Source: JACKJA01 sp050297015
Lineage (GTDB): Bacteria > Pseudomonadota > Alphaproteobacteria > Micavibrionales > Micavibrionaceae
NCBI GenBank assembly: GCA_050297015.1
Contig: JBNKRZ010000005.1
Location: forward strand, 229,624-293,623
DNA: 64,000 nucleotides
Reading direction: 5' to 3'
Shown one piece after another: positions 1 to 9,467 of this stretch. The position numbers and the translations under genes were made by a program. The notes beneath the pieces are model-generated. The model ran no database searches and had not been told where the DNA came from. It saw nothing but the letters and a program-made list of their open reading frames with translations. Position 1 is the first letter of the stretch, and the number at the start of each line of letters is the position of its first letter.

Positions 1-2
1 TG

Positions 3-3000
3 TTGATCCTGATTGCGGGGACGTATGCCTATAACGCGATCGCCAAGGAATCAAACCCGGATATTGATGTGCCGAATATTTACATCTCGATGTTTTTGGA
101 AGGCGTCTCCCCGGACGATGCGGAACGCCTGCTTTTACGGCCGATGGAGCAAGAGCTTTCGACGATCGAAGGGGTAAAGGAAATGCGCTCTACCGCCTAT
201 CAAAATGGTGGGTTTGTGCTTTTGGAATTTCAGGCGGGCTTCAATAAAGACAAGGCTATGGAAGATGTGCGCGCTGCCGTCGATCAGGCGCGCCCTGAAT
301 TGCCGGATGATGTTGATGAGCCGGATATTATGGAGGTTAATTTTAGCCTTTTCCCGGTTTTGGTTGTGACGCTGGCAGGTGATATGCCTGAGCGGACGTT
401 ATTAAAACTGGCGCGTGATCTTCAGGACGCATTGGAGGGTATCCCATCGGTGCTGGAGGCTAACATTGCTGGCGACCGGGAAGAGCAAGTTGAAATTCTG
501 ATCGACCCGGAATTGCTGGAAAGCTACGGTTTGAACGGGTTGGAGATTATCAATTTCTTTCAGCGTTCTAACCGCTTGGTTGCGGCCGGGGTTCTTGATA
601 CCGGGGCTGGGCGTTTTGCGATCGAGGTGCCGGGATTGTTTGAAAAGGCTGTTGATTTGCTCGATATGCCGGTGCGCACCAGCGGGGATTCTGCCGTGAC
701 GCTGCGTGATGTTGCCGAAATTCGCCGGACCTTTAAAGACCCGGAAAGCTTTGCACGGCTGGGCGGGCAGCGGGCAATTGCGATCGAGGTTGTGAAGCGC
801 TCCGGTGAGAATATTATCGAGACGATCGAGGCGGTCAAAGAGACGGTTGCTCATGAAAAAGAATTCTGGCCGGAAGGGGTTGAAATCAATTTCTCGCAAG
901 ATCAGTCTAACCAAATTCGCACCATGCTGGTTGATCTGCAGAATAATATGATTAGCGCCGTGTTGCTGGTGATGATCGTCGTTGTTGCGGCTCTGGGTAC
1001 GCGGGCGGCGGGATTGGTTGGGGTGGCTATTCCGGGCGCGTTTTTGAGCGGCATTTTGTTCCTGTATGCCAGCGGGTTGACGGTCAATGTCGTCGTGCTG
1101 TTTGCGTTGATTTTGTCGGTGGGCATGTTGGTGGATGGCGCGATCGTGGTGACCGAATATGCCGACCGTAAAATGAATGAAGGCGTTGACCGTAAGGAGG
1201 CCTACGCGCTGGCCGCCAAACGTATGTCGTGGCCGATTATCGCCAGTACGATGACGACGCTGGCGGCTTTTGCCCCCCTGTTATTCTGGCCGGGTATTCC
1301 GGGCCAGTTTATGCGCTATATGCCCCTGACGATGATAGCGGTTTTGATTTCTTCACTCGCGATGGCGCTTATTTTTGTGCCGACGCTGGGCGGGATCATC
1401 GGGAAGCCGCGCCCGAAAGAGGATGCACCGGAAGAGGGGAGCGGGGTTTTGACCCGCTGGTATATCGGTTTGCTTGATAAGGCTTTGTCCCATTCGGGAA
1501 AGATTTTGTTGCTGGCGGTTGCGGTTCTGGTCGCCGTGCAGATTGCTTATGGTAAGTTCGGCAAAGGGGTTGAGTTCTTCCCCGATATTGAGCCGGAGAT
1601 TGCCTCCGTTCTTGTTCATGCGCGCGGTAATCTCTCCGTTTATGAGAAAGATATTTTGGTGCGTGAGGTTGAGGCCCGTATTCTTGATCTGGAAGGGATT
1701 GAGGCTATTTACACCCGTTCGGGGAAAGCGGTTGGTTCCGGTTCCGATCTGGCTGAAGATGTAATCGGCCAAATTCAGCTTGAGTTCCTGGATTGGGATC
1801 AACGGCGTTCGGCCGATGATATTCTCGCCGAAGCAGAGGCTCGTACGGCCGATATAGCGGGGCTGTTTATCGAGACTGAAAAAATGAAAGAAGGCCCGCC
1901 GACCGGCAAGGCTTTGCAGGTTGAGATTTCTTCGCGCTTTCCTGACTTGTTGCCGCCGGCTGTTGAAAAGGTGCGCGGGGCGCTGGATGAAATCGGTGGC
2001 TTTGTAGATATCGAAGATTCCAGACCGTTGCCCGGTATTCGCTGGGAGTTGGAAGTCGATCGGCCACAAGCCGCCAAATTCGGCATGGATGTGACGACAA
2101 TCGGCCAGTATGTGCGGATGGTGACGAACGGCTTGAAGGTGGCAGAATACCGTCCCGACGACAGCAATGATGAAATAGACATGGTGATCCGTCATATGAG
2201 CGACCGCCGCACGCTTGACCAGCTTGATCGTGTGCGGATTGAGGGGGCCGCCGGCGCTGTGCCGATTAGTAATTTCGTTACCCGCACGGCAAAGCCCGCG
2301 GTTGGAACGGTCAACCGGATAGATCAAAAACGTGTGATTACCGTCAAGGCCGATGTGCCGCCCGGCACAAATACGGATGCTATGGTGCAAAAGGTTAAAG
2401 GCTGGATGACGGAGCATGCCGGAGAGTTCGATCCGCGTCTGTCTTTCAAGTTTGGTGGAGAAGATGAAGAGCAGCGCGAGTCCGGTCAGTTTTTGATTAA
2501 GGCTTTTGCCGTTGCCCTGTTCATGATGGCGGTTATCTTGGTGACACAGTTCAATAGCTTTTATCAGGCCTTTTTGATCCTTTCGGCGGTGATTATGTCG
2601 ACGATCGGTGTGATGCTGGGGCTTTTGATTACCGGACAGCCTTTCGGGATTATTATGAGTGGGATTGGTGTGATTGCGCTGGCCGGGATTATCGTGAATA
2701 ACAATATTGTTCTGATCGACACGTTCGACCGTCATCATAAAGAGTTTGGTGATGCTAAAAGCGTGCGGGATATTATTTTACAAACGGGGCGCGAACGTCT
2801 GCGGCCTGTGTTGCTCACGACGGTGACAACGGTTTTGGGCTTGATGCCGATGGTTTTGCAGCTCAATATTGATTTTGTTTCACGAGAGGTTTCCTACGGT
2901 GCGCCCTCGACCCAGTGGTGGGCACAGCTTTCTACTGCGATTGCGTTCGGGCTTACATTCTCGACCGTGTTGACCTTGATTGTGACGCCTTGTGCGTTAA

Positions 3001-3089
3001 TGTTTAAGGAACGCGTCTCTTCGTTCTTTTCGTGGGTTGTGGTAAAATTGAAATCATGGCTGATAAGAAACAAACCTATCCGTGGCTAA
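3..3089 (+). CDS. RND (AcrB/HAE1-like) efflux pump subunit, 5' end cut by window
   Basis: Inner-membrane proton-driven RND exporter subunit. 1028 residues are visible and the frame is open to the window edge; the first visible codon is a TTG inside the first membrane helix, so roughly 15-20 N-terminal residues lie outside. The usual RND layout is present: helix 1, a first periplasmic porter region (about 20-310), a helix bundle (about 310-470), a second porter region (about 530-840), and a last bundle ending near 1015. The TM4 proton-relay motif reads LVDGAIVV near residue 377, so the first of the two acidic residues of AcrB is kept and the second is Gly, as in many distant RND pumps. The substrate cannot be read. 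Its 3' end overlaps the next gene by 34 nt. Adaptor and outer-membrane partners are presumably upstream. Confidence 0.93.
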   Translation: MILIAGTYAYNAIAKESNPDIDVPNIYISMFLEGVSPDDAERLLLRPMEQELSTIEGVKEMRSTAYQNGGFVLLEFQAGFNKDKAMEDVRAAVDQARPELPDDVDEPDIMEVNFSLFPVLVVTLAGDMPERTLLKLARDLQDALEGIPSVLEANIAGDREEQVEILIDPELLESYGLNGLEIINFFQRSNRLVAAGVLDTGAGRFAIEVPGLFEKAVDLLDMPVRTSGDSAVTLRDVAEIRRTFKDPESFARLGGQRAIAIEVVKRSGENIIETIEAVKETVAHEKEFWPEGVEINFSQDQSNQIRTMLVDLQNNMISAVLLVMIVVVAALGTRAAGLVGVAIPGAFLSGILFLYASGLTVNVVVLFALILSVGMLVDGAIVVTEYADRKMNEGVDRKEAYALAAKRMSWPIIASTMTTLAAFAPLLFWPGIPGQFMRYMPLTMIAVLISSLAMALIFVPTLGGIIGKPRPKEDAPEEGSGVLTRWYIGLLDKALSHSGKILLLAVAVLVAVQIAYGKFGKGVEFFPDIEPEIASVLVHARGNLSVYEKDILVREVEARILDLEGIEAIYTRSGKAVGSGSDLAEDVIGQIQLEFLDWDQRRSADDILAEAEARTADIAGLFIETEKMKEGPPTGKALQVEISSRFPDLLPPAVEKVRGALDEIGGFVDIEDSRPLPGIRWELEVDRPQAAKFGMDVTTIGQYVRMVTNGLKVAEYRPDDSNDEIDMVIRHMSDRRTLDQLDRVRIEGAAGAVPISNFVTRTAKPAVGTVNRIDQKRVITVKADVPPGTNTDAMVQKVKGWMTEHAGEFDPRLSFKFGGEDEEQRESGQFLIKAFAVALFMMAVILVTQFNSFYQAFLILSAVIMSTIGVMLGLLITGQPFGIIMSGIGVIALAGIIVNNNIVLIDTFDRHHKEFGDAKSVRDIILQTGRERLRPVLLTTVTTVLGLMPMVLQLNIDFVSREVSYGAPSTQWWAQLSTAIAFGLTFSTVLTLIVTPCALMFKERVSSFFSWVVVKLKSWLIRNKPIRG

Positions 3090-4738
3090 ATAAATATCCT
3101 CCTTCTATTGATTGGCATGCGGCTATTCCCGTATGTCCGGTTTATGAGGTGTTGGAAGAAACTGTCCAAAAATACGGTGACAAGCCCGGGTTTGATTTTC
3201 TTGGAAAAAAGTGGACATGGAATGAGATCGGCAACCTTGTTAACCGCATGGCCAAGGGGTTGCAGGGCATCGGTGTAGCCAAGGATGTGAAGGTGGGTTT
3301 ATGTCTGCCCAATACGCCTTATGCGCTGATTTCCTATTACGCGGTGCTGCGCGCGGGCGGAACGGTCGTACATTTCAACCCGCTTTATGCGGAGCGGGAA
3401 TTGGCGCATCTGATCGAGGATAGCGGCGCTGAGATCATGATTACGGTAGATTTGAAGCTGACGCTTGAGAAGGCGGAGAAAATGCTTCATGCGACGCGTT
3501 TGAAAAAACTTGTTGTTTGTTCGTTTGCTGATGCTTTGCCGTTTCCGAAAAATATTTTGTTCAAGATATTTAAGGGCAAGGAATTATCTCCTGTTCGGTC
3601 TTTGTTGGGTCGAGTAGTTTTGTTTTCTGATTTAACCGCTCAGGGTGATGATCCCGCTCCGGTGGCGATTGATCCGCACGAAGATGTGGCAGTGCTGCAA
3701 TATACCGGCGGGACGACGGGCGTGCCCAAGGGTGCGATGTTAACGCATGCTAATGTCGTTTCCAATCTGGAACAGGCCGCGCGCTGGTTTCCGGATCGGC
3801 GCGAGGGCGAAGAAAAAATGCTTGGCGTTTTGCCGTTTTTTCATGTCTTTGCGATGACGGCCATCATGAATATGAGCGTGCGTTGCGGGTTTGAAATTAT
3901 CGCTTGCCCGCGTTTCGACCTTGAAGAAACTTTGAAAATCATCAACCGGAAGAAGCCGCATTTCTTTCCGGCGGTGCCCGCAATTTACAGCGCCATAAAC
4001 AATCATAAGGATCTGAACAAATACGATCTGACATCGCTGCGTTATTGTGTATCTGGTGGCGCGCCGCTGCCTGTTGAGGTTAAAAGTGCGTTTGAGCGCA
4101 TGACGGGCTGTGTGGTGGTTGAGGGCTACGGTCTGTCGGAAAGCTCACCCGTGGCTTGTGTCAATCCGGCCCGTGGCGAGAATAAAGCGGGGTCAATCGG
4201 TTTGCCGGTGCCGGGAACCGTGATTGAGATCATTGATACCGAGAGCGGTAAGTCCGTCAAACCCGGCGCGCGCGGGGAACTATGCATTACCGGGCCGCAG
4301 GTTATGAAAGGCTATTACAATAAGCCGGAGGATACCGCCGCGGTGCTTAACGACGGACGGCTTCACACCGGCGATGTGGCGACGATGGATGATGATGGCT
4401 ACGTGTTTATCGTTGACCGGATTAAGGATCTGATTATCACCAACGGCTATAACGTTTATCCGCGTAACGTGGAAGAAGCGCTCTATCTGCATCCGGCGGT
4501 GGAGGAGTGCATCGTCGCCGGCGTGACTGACCCGCGTCGGGGCGAGATTGTCAAAGCATGGATCAAAGTCAAAGACGGCTATGAGCTGAGCGTGGCTGAT
4601 ATGAAAGATTTTCTGAAAGATAAGCTCTCGCCAATGGAAATTCCGCGCCTCTATGATTTCCGGGATGAGCCTCTGCCCAAAACCATGATCGGGAAATTAT
4701 CGCGGAAAGATGTTCTGGCAGAGGAAGAGAAAAGCTAA
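3056..4738 (+). CDS. fadD: Long-chain fatty acid-CoA ligase (AMP-forming)
   Basis: Activates fatty acids to acyl-CoA through an acyl-adenylate (ANL superfamily, cytosolic or membrane-associated). 560 aa, the usual FadD length. The AMP-binding P-loop YTGGTTGVPKG is near residue 220, the GYGLSES motif near 360, and the TGDVATMDDDGYVFIVDR hinge and ITNGYNVYP motif near 440-475; a C-terminal lid ends with the catalytic-type Lys in PKTMIGKLSRK. I start at ATG 3056 (MADKKQTYPW) rather than the upstream alternative at 3032, because homologues begin with this short Trp-rich leader. The start lies inside the 3' end of the RND gene, 34 nt before its stop, so translation is probably coupled. fadD is a family-level assignment; chain-length preference is not determinable. 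Confidence 0.88.
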   Translation: MADKKQTYPWLNKYPPSIDWHAAIPVCPVYEVLEETVQKYGDKPGFDFLGKKWTWNEIGNLVNRMAKGLQGIGVAKDVKVGLCLPNTPYALISYYAVLRAGGTVVHFNPLYAERELAHLIEDSGAEIMITVDLKLTLEKAEKMLHATRLKKLVVCSFADALPFPKNILFKIFKGKELSPVRSLLGRVVLFSDLTAQGDDPAPVAIDPHEDVAVLQYTGGTTGVPKGAMLTHANVVSNLEQAARWFPDRREGEEKMLGVLPFFHVFAMTAIMNMSVRCGFEIIACPRFDLEETLKIINRKKPHFFPAVPAIYSAINNHKDLNKYDLTSLRYCVSGGAPLPVEVKSAFERMTGCVVVEGYGLSESSPVACVNPARGENKAGSIGLPVPGTVIEIIDTESGKSVKPGARGELCITGPQVMKGYYNKPEDTAAVLNDGRLHTGDVATMDDDGYVFIVDRIKDLIITNGYNVYPRNVEEALYLHPAVEECIVAGVTDPRRGEIVKAWIKVKDGYELSVADMKDFLKDKLSPMEIPRLYDFRDEPLPKTMIGKLSRKDVLAEEEKS

Positions 4739-4774
4739 CCGAGGATTTGTCGGGCAAAGCATCGTCGTATTTTT

Positions 4775-5332
4775 TTATCTGTATTTGTCTAACACGCTTT
4801 CGATTTGGGCGAGCAGAGGTTCGATTTCGTTCTTGAAGGCTTCTTTGCGCTCCGGCGCGATTTCATCCGTGGCTTTTTCCATCATACCGGCGATCCGGTT
4901 TTGAAAATCGACCAGCGTGCTGTAGTGGTGAAGTTGTCCTTTATTGGCATCTCGCAAGCGGGTGATAATGATGTGCAAGAGGGCTTTAATGGCTTGGTCG
5001 TCAATATTGTTCAGGCGGCGCTCCAAATCTTCTTTGGAAATAACAGCCACGGTCGTGCTTTCTATGGCGCTCACCGTGGCAGAGCGTGGCTCAGAGGTGA
5101 TAAGGGCCATTTCCCCGAAAACGTCACCCGGTCCCAATGTCGCGATTGTGACGCTGTGGCCTTCCGGATTTTTGATACTGACTTCAACCCGGCCGCTTTC
5201 AATGTAATAGGCGCAATGGGCCTGTGTGCCTTGCTCCATAATTTGTTGGCCGCCGTAATAAACATCGCGGCTCAAAACACGAAGTTTTTTATCGAGTGCG
5301 GAAGGATGCAGGGGATCTCGGTCGTCAGTCAT
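4775..5332 (-). CDS. Cyclic-nucleotide-binding domain protein without DNA-binding domain
   Basis: 185 aa. Residues about 15-135 form a Crp-type cNMP-binding beta-roll: the phosphate-binding-cassette region reads LGPGDVFGEMALITSEPRSATV, with the Gly-Glu and Arg-Ser-Ala positions of ligand-binding members kept. The remaining 50 residues are helical and charged (FQNRIAGMMEKATDEIAPERKEAFKNE) and do not look like a helix-turn-helix, so this is probably not a transcription factor of the Crp/Fnr class but a cNMP sensor or regulatory subunit. It follows pheT by 7 nt on the same strand, so it is likely the last gene of the pheS-GNAT-pheT operon. It is convergent with the acyl-CoA ligase gene. Confidence 0.8.
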   Translation of the reverse strand: MTDDRDPLHPSALDKKLRVLSRDVYYGGQQIMEQGTQAHCAYYIESGRVEVSIKNPEGHSVTIATLGPGDVFGEMALITSEPRSATVSAIESTTVAVISKEDLERRLNNIDDQAIKALLHIIITRLRDANKGQLHHYSTLVDFQNRIAGMMEKATDEIAPERKEAFKNEIEPLLAQIESVLDKYR

Positions 5333-5339
5333 GTTTTAT

Positions 5340-7748
5340 TTACCCCCTCAACACTCCGCCCGTTTTCGCGGCCACGCTGTCGATGATTTTTTTCGATACG
5401 CCGTCGATGTCCTCATCGGTCAAGGTCGCGCCCGTCGGTTGGAGCGTTACGTTGAGCGCGACGGATTTTTTGCCCTCATCAACGCCTTTGCCTTGATAAA
5501 CGTCGAATATTTCAATGGCAGCGATCAGCTTTTTATCGGCAGCCCCGGCGGCGCGGATGATGGCTCCGGCCTCGATGGTTTCATCAACGATAAAGGCGAA
5601 GTCGCGGTTAACCGGCTGGAAGCTTGACAGCTCAAGAAGTTTGCGCGCCTTGGTGGCTTTACGGGCTTCTGGAACGTTATCAAGGAATATCTCGAAGCCT
5701 ACAACCGGGCCTTTGATTCCCATTTCTTCCAGTACGGCCGGGTGAATTTCCCCGAACTGCGCTAGAACGTTTTTACCCAAACGCAATGCGCCGCTGCGGC
5801 CGGGGTGGTAGTAGTCCGGCGCATCACGGGTGATTTGTATCGTGGCGGCTGGGGCACCGATGGCCTCCAGCGCGGCGATGGCATCAGCCTTGGCATCGAA
5901 AGCATCGACCGGGCGGCTGGCCTCATTGCCCGACCAGTGGCGCGGGCCTTTTGCGCCTTTACGCATTCCGGTGGCCATTAAAGGCTGGCCATCGGCTTTG
6001 GCGGTGTGAAAGGTTGGGCCGACTTCGAACAGGGCGCTGTCGGCGTATCCTTTGTCGGCGTTGCGTCCGGCGGCCTCAATCAGGTTTGGTAGCGGCGTGG
6101 GCCGCATTTGTGAAAGCTCGGCGCTGATCGGGTTTTTGATCTTAAGGGCGGCCGCCGCTTGGTAGTCGTTGGCACCGAACATAGCGGCCCAGTCTTCGCG
6201 CATGAACGACCATGTGACGCATTCATTCATCCCACGGGCGGCCAGAGCGGCTCTGGCCTGACGGGCGCGGGTGCGCGGCGTTGTTTCAGCGCTTTGTGTA
6301 ATGACGGACAAAGCCGGCAAAGAGGTTTCCGGCAGTTCGTCAAAACCGTGTATGCGCGCTACTTCCTCGACGAGGTCCGCTTTGCCCTCAACATCGCCGC
6401 GCCATGAGGGCGGCTCGATTTCCAGCGTTTTTCCAATGCCGGCAATCCCGAAGCCCAAGGACTCCAGAATGCGGATTTGTTCTTTTTGATCGACCTCTAT
6501 GCCTGTTAGCTGTTTGGTAAAGGCCGGGTCAAAATCAATCATACGCTCCCATTTTGGCGCCGCGCCCGCTTTAACAATGGCGCTGGCCTCCCCGCCGCAC
6601 AGATCAAGGATCATGCGCGTGGCGATCTCTGTGGCGCATTCCAGAAAGGCCGGATCGACGCCGCGTTCAAAACGGTAGCGTGCATCGCTGACAATTCCGG
6701 TATCACGGCCTGTGCGGGCGATGCGGGCCGGGTCGAAATAGGCGACCTCCAGAAAAACATCGGTGGTTTCAAGAGCGCAGCCGCTATCCAGACCGCCCAT
6801 CACACCGCCGAGAGCGCGAATGCCCTCATCATCGCAGACCAGCGTCATGCCGTCTTTGAGCGTGTATTCTTCCTCATCCAGCGCCGTGAATTTCTCTCCA
6901 TCCTTGGCGGCGCGCACGGTTATATTCCCGTCTAGCTTTGCAATATCAAAAACATGAAGCGGACGGCAAAGGTCATAAGAAACATAGTTCGTAATATCGA
7001 CCAGCGCCGATTTCGGATTGATGCCTATGGCTTTCAGGCGGCGTTGTAGCCAATCCGGTGAAGGGCCGTTTTTTACGCCCTTGATTGTGCGACCAAGAAA
7101 CTCCGGGCAGCCTTTGGTGTCTTGAATGGTGACGCTGATCGGGGAGTCGTGGGTGTGATGAACGGGACTATCGTCGATATCCTTGAGCGTTCCCAGTCCG
7201 GCGGCGGCCAGATCGCGGGCAATGCCGCGCACGCCCGCACAGTCGGCGCGGTTGGGCGTAACGTTAATTTCAATGACGGGATCATTCAGGCCAAAGACTT
7301 CCGCCATCGGCGTTCCGATTTCGTAATGATCGTCAAGCTCGATAATGCCTTTATGCTCATCGGAGAGTTCCAGTTCACGCTCGGAGGCCATCATACCGCA
7401 GGATTCTACGCCGCGGATCACGCCTTTTTTAAGCGCCATATTGTCGAGGCCGGGAATGATCGCGCCGACGGGGGCGAAGATTCCCTTAAGCCCGGCACGC
7501 GCATTTGGCGCGCCGCAAACGACTTGCAGGGTTTCATTTTCGGTTTTGACCTTCAAGACTTGCAGACGGTCGGCATCCGGGTGCCGTTCGGCGCTTTCGA
7601 CGTAAGCAACCTTAAAAGCTTCGTACTTGGCGGCGGGGTCTTCAAGTCCTTCAACCTCCAGCCCGATGGCGGTCAGTGTTTCGCAAATCTGATCCAGCGT
7701 TGCGTCCGTTTCCAAATGATCTTTTAGCCAGCTTAAAGTAAACTTCAT
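5340..7748 (-). CDS. pheT: Phenylalanine-tRNA ligase beta subunit
   Basis: Beta subunit of the alpha2-beta2 enzyme that charges tRNA-Phe. 802 aa, full length. From the N terminus: a class II beta-subunit cap (MKFTLSWLKDHLETDATLDQI), an EMAP-II-like tRNA-binding OB fold (about 40-150), the B3/B4 editing region (about 210-380, with RYRFERGVDPAF), B5 (about 400-475), the core catalytic-like domain, and a C-terminal anticodon-binding FDX-ACB domain (about 705-800, SFQPVNRDFAFIVD). It lies 18 nt after the GNAT gene, which in turn overlaps pheS, so the two synthetase subunits are made from one transcript although they are not adjacent. Start ATG 7748 is supported by the conserved N terminus. Confidence 0.97.
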   Translation of the reverse strand: MKFTLSWLKDHLETDATLDQICETLTAIGLEVEGLEDPAAKYEAFKVAYVESAERHPDADRLQVLKVKTENETLQVVCGAPNARAGLKGIFAPVGAIIPGLDNMALKKGVIRGVESCGMMASERELELSDEHKGIIELDDHYEIGTPMAEVFGLNDPVIEINVTPNRADCAGVRGIARDLAAAGLGTLKDIDDSPVHHTHDSPISVTIQDTKGCPEFLGRTIKGVKNGPSPDWLQRRLKAIGINPKSALVDITNYVSYDLCRPLHVFDIAKLDGNITVRAAKDGEKFTALDEEEYTLKDGMTLVCDDEGIRALGGVMGGLDSGCALETTDVFLEVAYFDPARIARTGRDTGIVSDARYRFERGVDPAFLECATEIATRMILDLCGGEASAIVKAGAAPKWERMIDFDPAFTKQLTGIEVDQKEQIRILESLGFGIAGIGKTLEIEPPSWRGDVEGKADLVEEVARIHGFDELPETSLPALSVITQSAETTPRTRARQARAALAARGMNECVTWSFMREDWAAMFGANDYQAAAALKIKNPISAELSQMRPTPLPNLIEAAGRNADKGYADSALFEVGPTFHTAKADGQPLMATGMRKGAKGPRHWSGNEASRPVDAFDAKADAIAALEAIGAPAATIQITRDAPDYYHPGRSGALRLGKNVLAQFGEIHPAVLEEMGIKGPVVGFEIFLDNVPEARKATKARKLLELSSFQPVNRDFAFIVDETIEAGAIIRAAGAADKKLIAAIEIFDVYQGKGVDEGKKSVALNVTLQPTGATLTDEDIDGVSKKIIDSVAAKTGGVLRG

Positions 7749-7766
7749 CGGTTTTCCTTACGTCTT

Positions 7767-8198
7767 TTATATCGGCAATACATGTAAGCTGAAATCCAGC
7801 TTGATGCCAAGGGTTTTGTACAAGGCTTGGGCGGCTTCATTCCGTTTGTCGGCCAGCCAGTAAATCCGCGCCCAGTTTTCGATCGTTCCTATGCGCGCCA
7901 ATTCCGTAACCAGAGCTCTGGCAAGTCCCCGGCGGCGGTAGTCAGGGACGATAAATAAATCCTGCATATAGCAAACCGGGGCTATTTGTCCGGTGGTCGG
8001 GTGGAGGACATAATGGCAAATCCCGATCAGGTTCCCGCTTTCGTCATAAGCGCCCAGCCCGTTTACTTGGCTGTCCGGGTCGTTGAGGCGCCGCCATGTT
8101 TCTTCTGTCACTTGCGCCGGGCATTGCCCTTCATTGTTGGCGTCCCACAGCGGCAGCCATTGATCGTAGTCGTCTTTTTTTAGTGGCGCGACGGTCAT
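7767..8198 (-). CDS. GNAT-family N-acetyltransferase
   Basis: 143-aa GCN5-related acetyltransferase. The acetyl-CoA pyrophosphate-binding motif A is visible as DLFIVPDYRRRGLARALVTE (about residues 80-100), preceded by the beta4 strand GQIAPVCYMQDLFI and followed by the beta5 region NWARIYWLADKRNEAAQALYKTLG typical of the fold. The substrate is unknown. Its ATG overlaps the pheS stop by 4 nt (ATGA), and pheT starts 18 nt downstream, so it is embedded in the pheST operon and translationally coupled to pheS. Whether it modifies the synthetase or another target cannot be told from sequence. Confidence 0.88.
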   Translation of the reverse strand: MTVAPLKKDDYDQWLPLWDANNEGQCPAQVTEETWRRLNDPDSQVNGLGAYDESGNLIGICHYVLHPTTGQIAPVCYMQDLFIVPDYRRRGLARALVTELARIGTIENWARIYWLADKRNEAAQALYKTLGIKLDFSLHVLPI

Positions 8199-9286
8199 GA
8201 ATTCGTTGCACGGTTCGGGCGTTCCAGCGGGCTGAAACCGTAATGGTCCAGCCAGCGCGTATCACTGTCAAACATGGTGCGCAGATCGGGAATGCCGTAT
8301 TTCAGCATGGCCATGCGGTCAATTCCGATCCCGAAAGCAAAGCCCTGATATTCGTCCGGGTCGATGCCGCAGTTCTTCAGGACGTTCGGGTGGACCATCC
8401 CGCAGCCGAGAATTTCCATCCAGTCGTCACCAGCCCCGATTTTCAGGCCGTTTTCACGGGAGCAGCCAATATCAACCTCCGCACCCGGCTCAACGAACGG
8501 GAAGAATGACGGGCGAAAACGCATTGGCAGCTCATCAACCTCAAAAAAGGCTTTGAGGAAATCATGCAGGCAGCCCTTGAGGTGGCCCATGTGAATGCCC
8601 TTGTCGATAACCAGCCCTTCGACCTGATGGAACATCGGTGTGTGCGTCATGTCGGAATCGCAGCGGTACGTGCGGCCCATACAGATAATCCGGGTCGGTG
8701 GTTTGTGCTCTTCCATATAGCGGATTTGTACGGAGGAAGTATGTGTGCGCAGGACTTTTTTGCGGTGGTCTTCGTCGGCACTTTCATCATCGGGCATAAA
8801 GAACGTGTCTTGCATCTCCCGTGCCGGGTGGCCGGGCGGAAAATTTAGCGCTGTGAAATTATGCCAGTCATCTTCGATGTCCGGACCCTCGGCAATGCCA
8901 AACCCCATGTCGGCAAAAATGGTGGCGACTTCCTCCATCGTTTGACTGATGGGGTGGATCGAGCCTCTTTTTTCCGGGCGGGGGGAGAGGGTAATGTCGA
9001 TTTGTTCGCGGACAAGGCGGGCGTCCATTTCCTGTTTCTTGAGCGCGGCTTCCTGTTTTTCGATCAAGGCGGCGATATCGTCCTTCAGCGCGTTGAGCGC
9101 CGGGCCCATGACTTTGCGTTCCTCCGGGTCCATTTTGCCCAGACCCTTCATCATTTCTGTGACGCGGCCTTTCTTACCCAGCGCCGTTACGCGCGCCTCA
9201 TCAAGGGTTTGCAAGTCATTGGCAGCTTCGATAATGGAGGTCAGCTCGTCTTTTAATGCCGTAATGTTTTGTGTCATATCGCTCAT
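8195..9286 (-). CDS. pheS: Phenylalanine-tRNA ligase alpha subunit
   Basis: Catalytic alpha subunit of phenylalanyl-tRNA synthetase, class IIc. 363 aa. An N-terminal coiled-coil tRNA-binding region (about 1-85) is followed by the catalytic core: motif 1 around HPISQTMEEVATIFADMGF, motif 2 with YRCDSDMTHTPMFHQVEG near 230-250, and motif 3 GFAFGIGIDRMAMLKYGIPDLR near 320-340, including the essential motif 3 Arg. Start ATG 9286 is chosen; an in-frame ATG three codons later is an alternative. It heads the pheS-GNAT-pheT-cNMP operon, and a 360-bp repeat-containing gap separates it from the HAD gene upstream. No clear tRNA-Phe leader peptide or attenuator is visible in that gap. Confidence 0.97.
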   Translation of the reverse strand: MSDMTQNITALKDELTSIIEAANDLQTLDEARVTALGKKGRVTEMMKGLGKMDPEERKVMGPALNALKDDIAALIEKQEAALKKQEMDARLVREQIDITLSPRPEKRGSIHPISQTMEEVATIFADMGFGIAEGPDIEDDWHNFTALNFPPGHPAREMQDTFFMPDDESADEDHRKKVLRTHTSSVQIRYMEEHKPPTRIICMGRTYRCDSDMTHTPMFHQVEGLVIDKGIHMGHLKGCLHDFLKAFFEVDELPMRFRPSFFPFVEPGAEVDIGCSRENGLKIGAGDDWMEILGCGMVHPNVLKNCGIDPDEYQGFAFGIGIDRMAMLKYGIPDLRTMFDSDTRWLDHYGFSPLERPNRATNS

Positions 9287-9467
9287 AACTATATGTTTTT
9301 ATTTACGTTTTAGAGTTAGTCATTTTGTTCTTCATTTTTTGCAGGGGGGTGGGGGTGTCCGCCCGCCTCAAAATATTTCCGGACCGCTTAATATAGGATA
9401 AAATTCCTCTAATGTCCAGCGTTGTAAAAGCCTTTGTAGCAGGTTCTTTTGCGTTTTCAAACTATAA

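Noticed and set aside
1353..2738. 461-aa open frame antisense to the RND gene
   Set aside because: It lies wholly inside a clear RND coding sequence on the other strand and has no family signature; it is a codon-bias shadow. The same holds for 402-914 and 560-838.
7122..7727. 201-aa plus-strand frame over pheT
   Set aside because: Antisense shadow of a full-length pheT with no recognisable domain.
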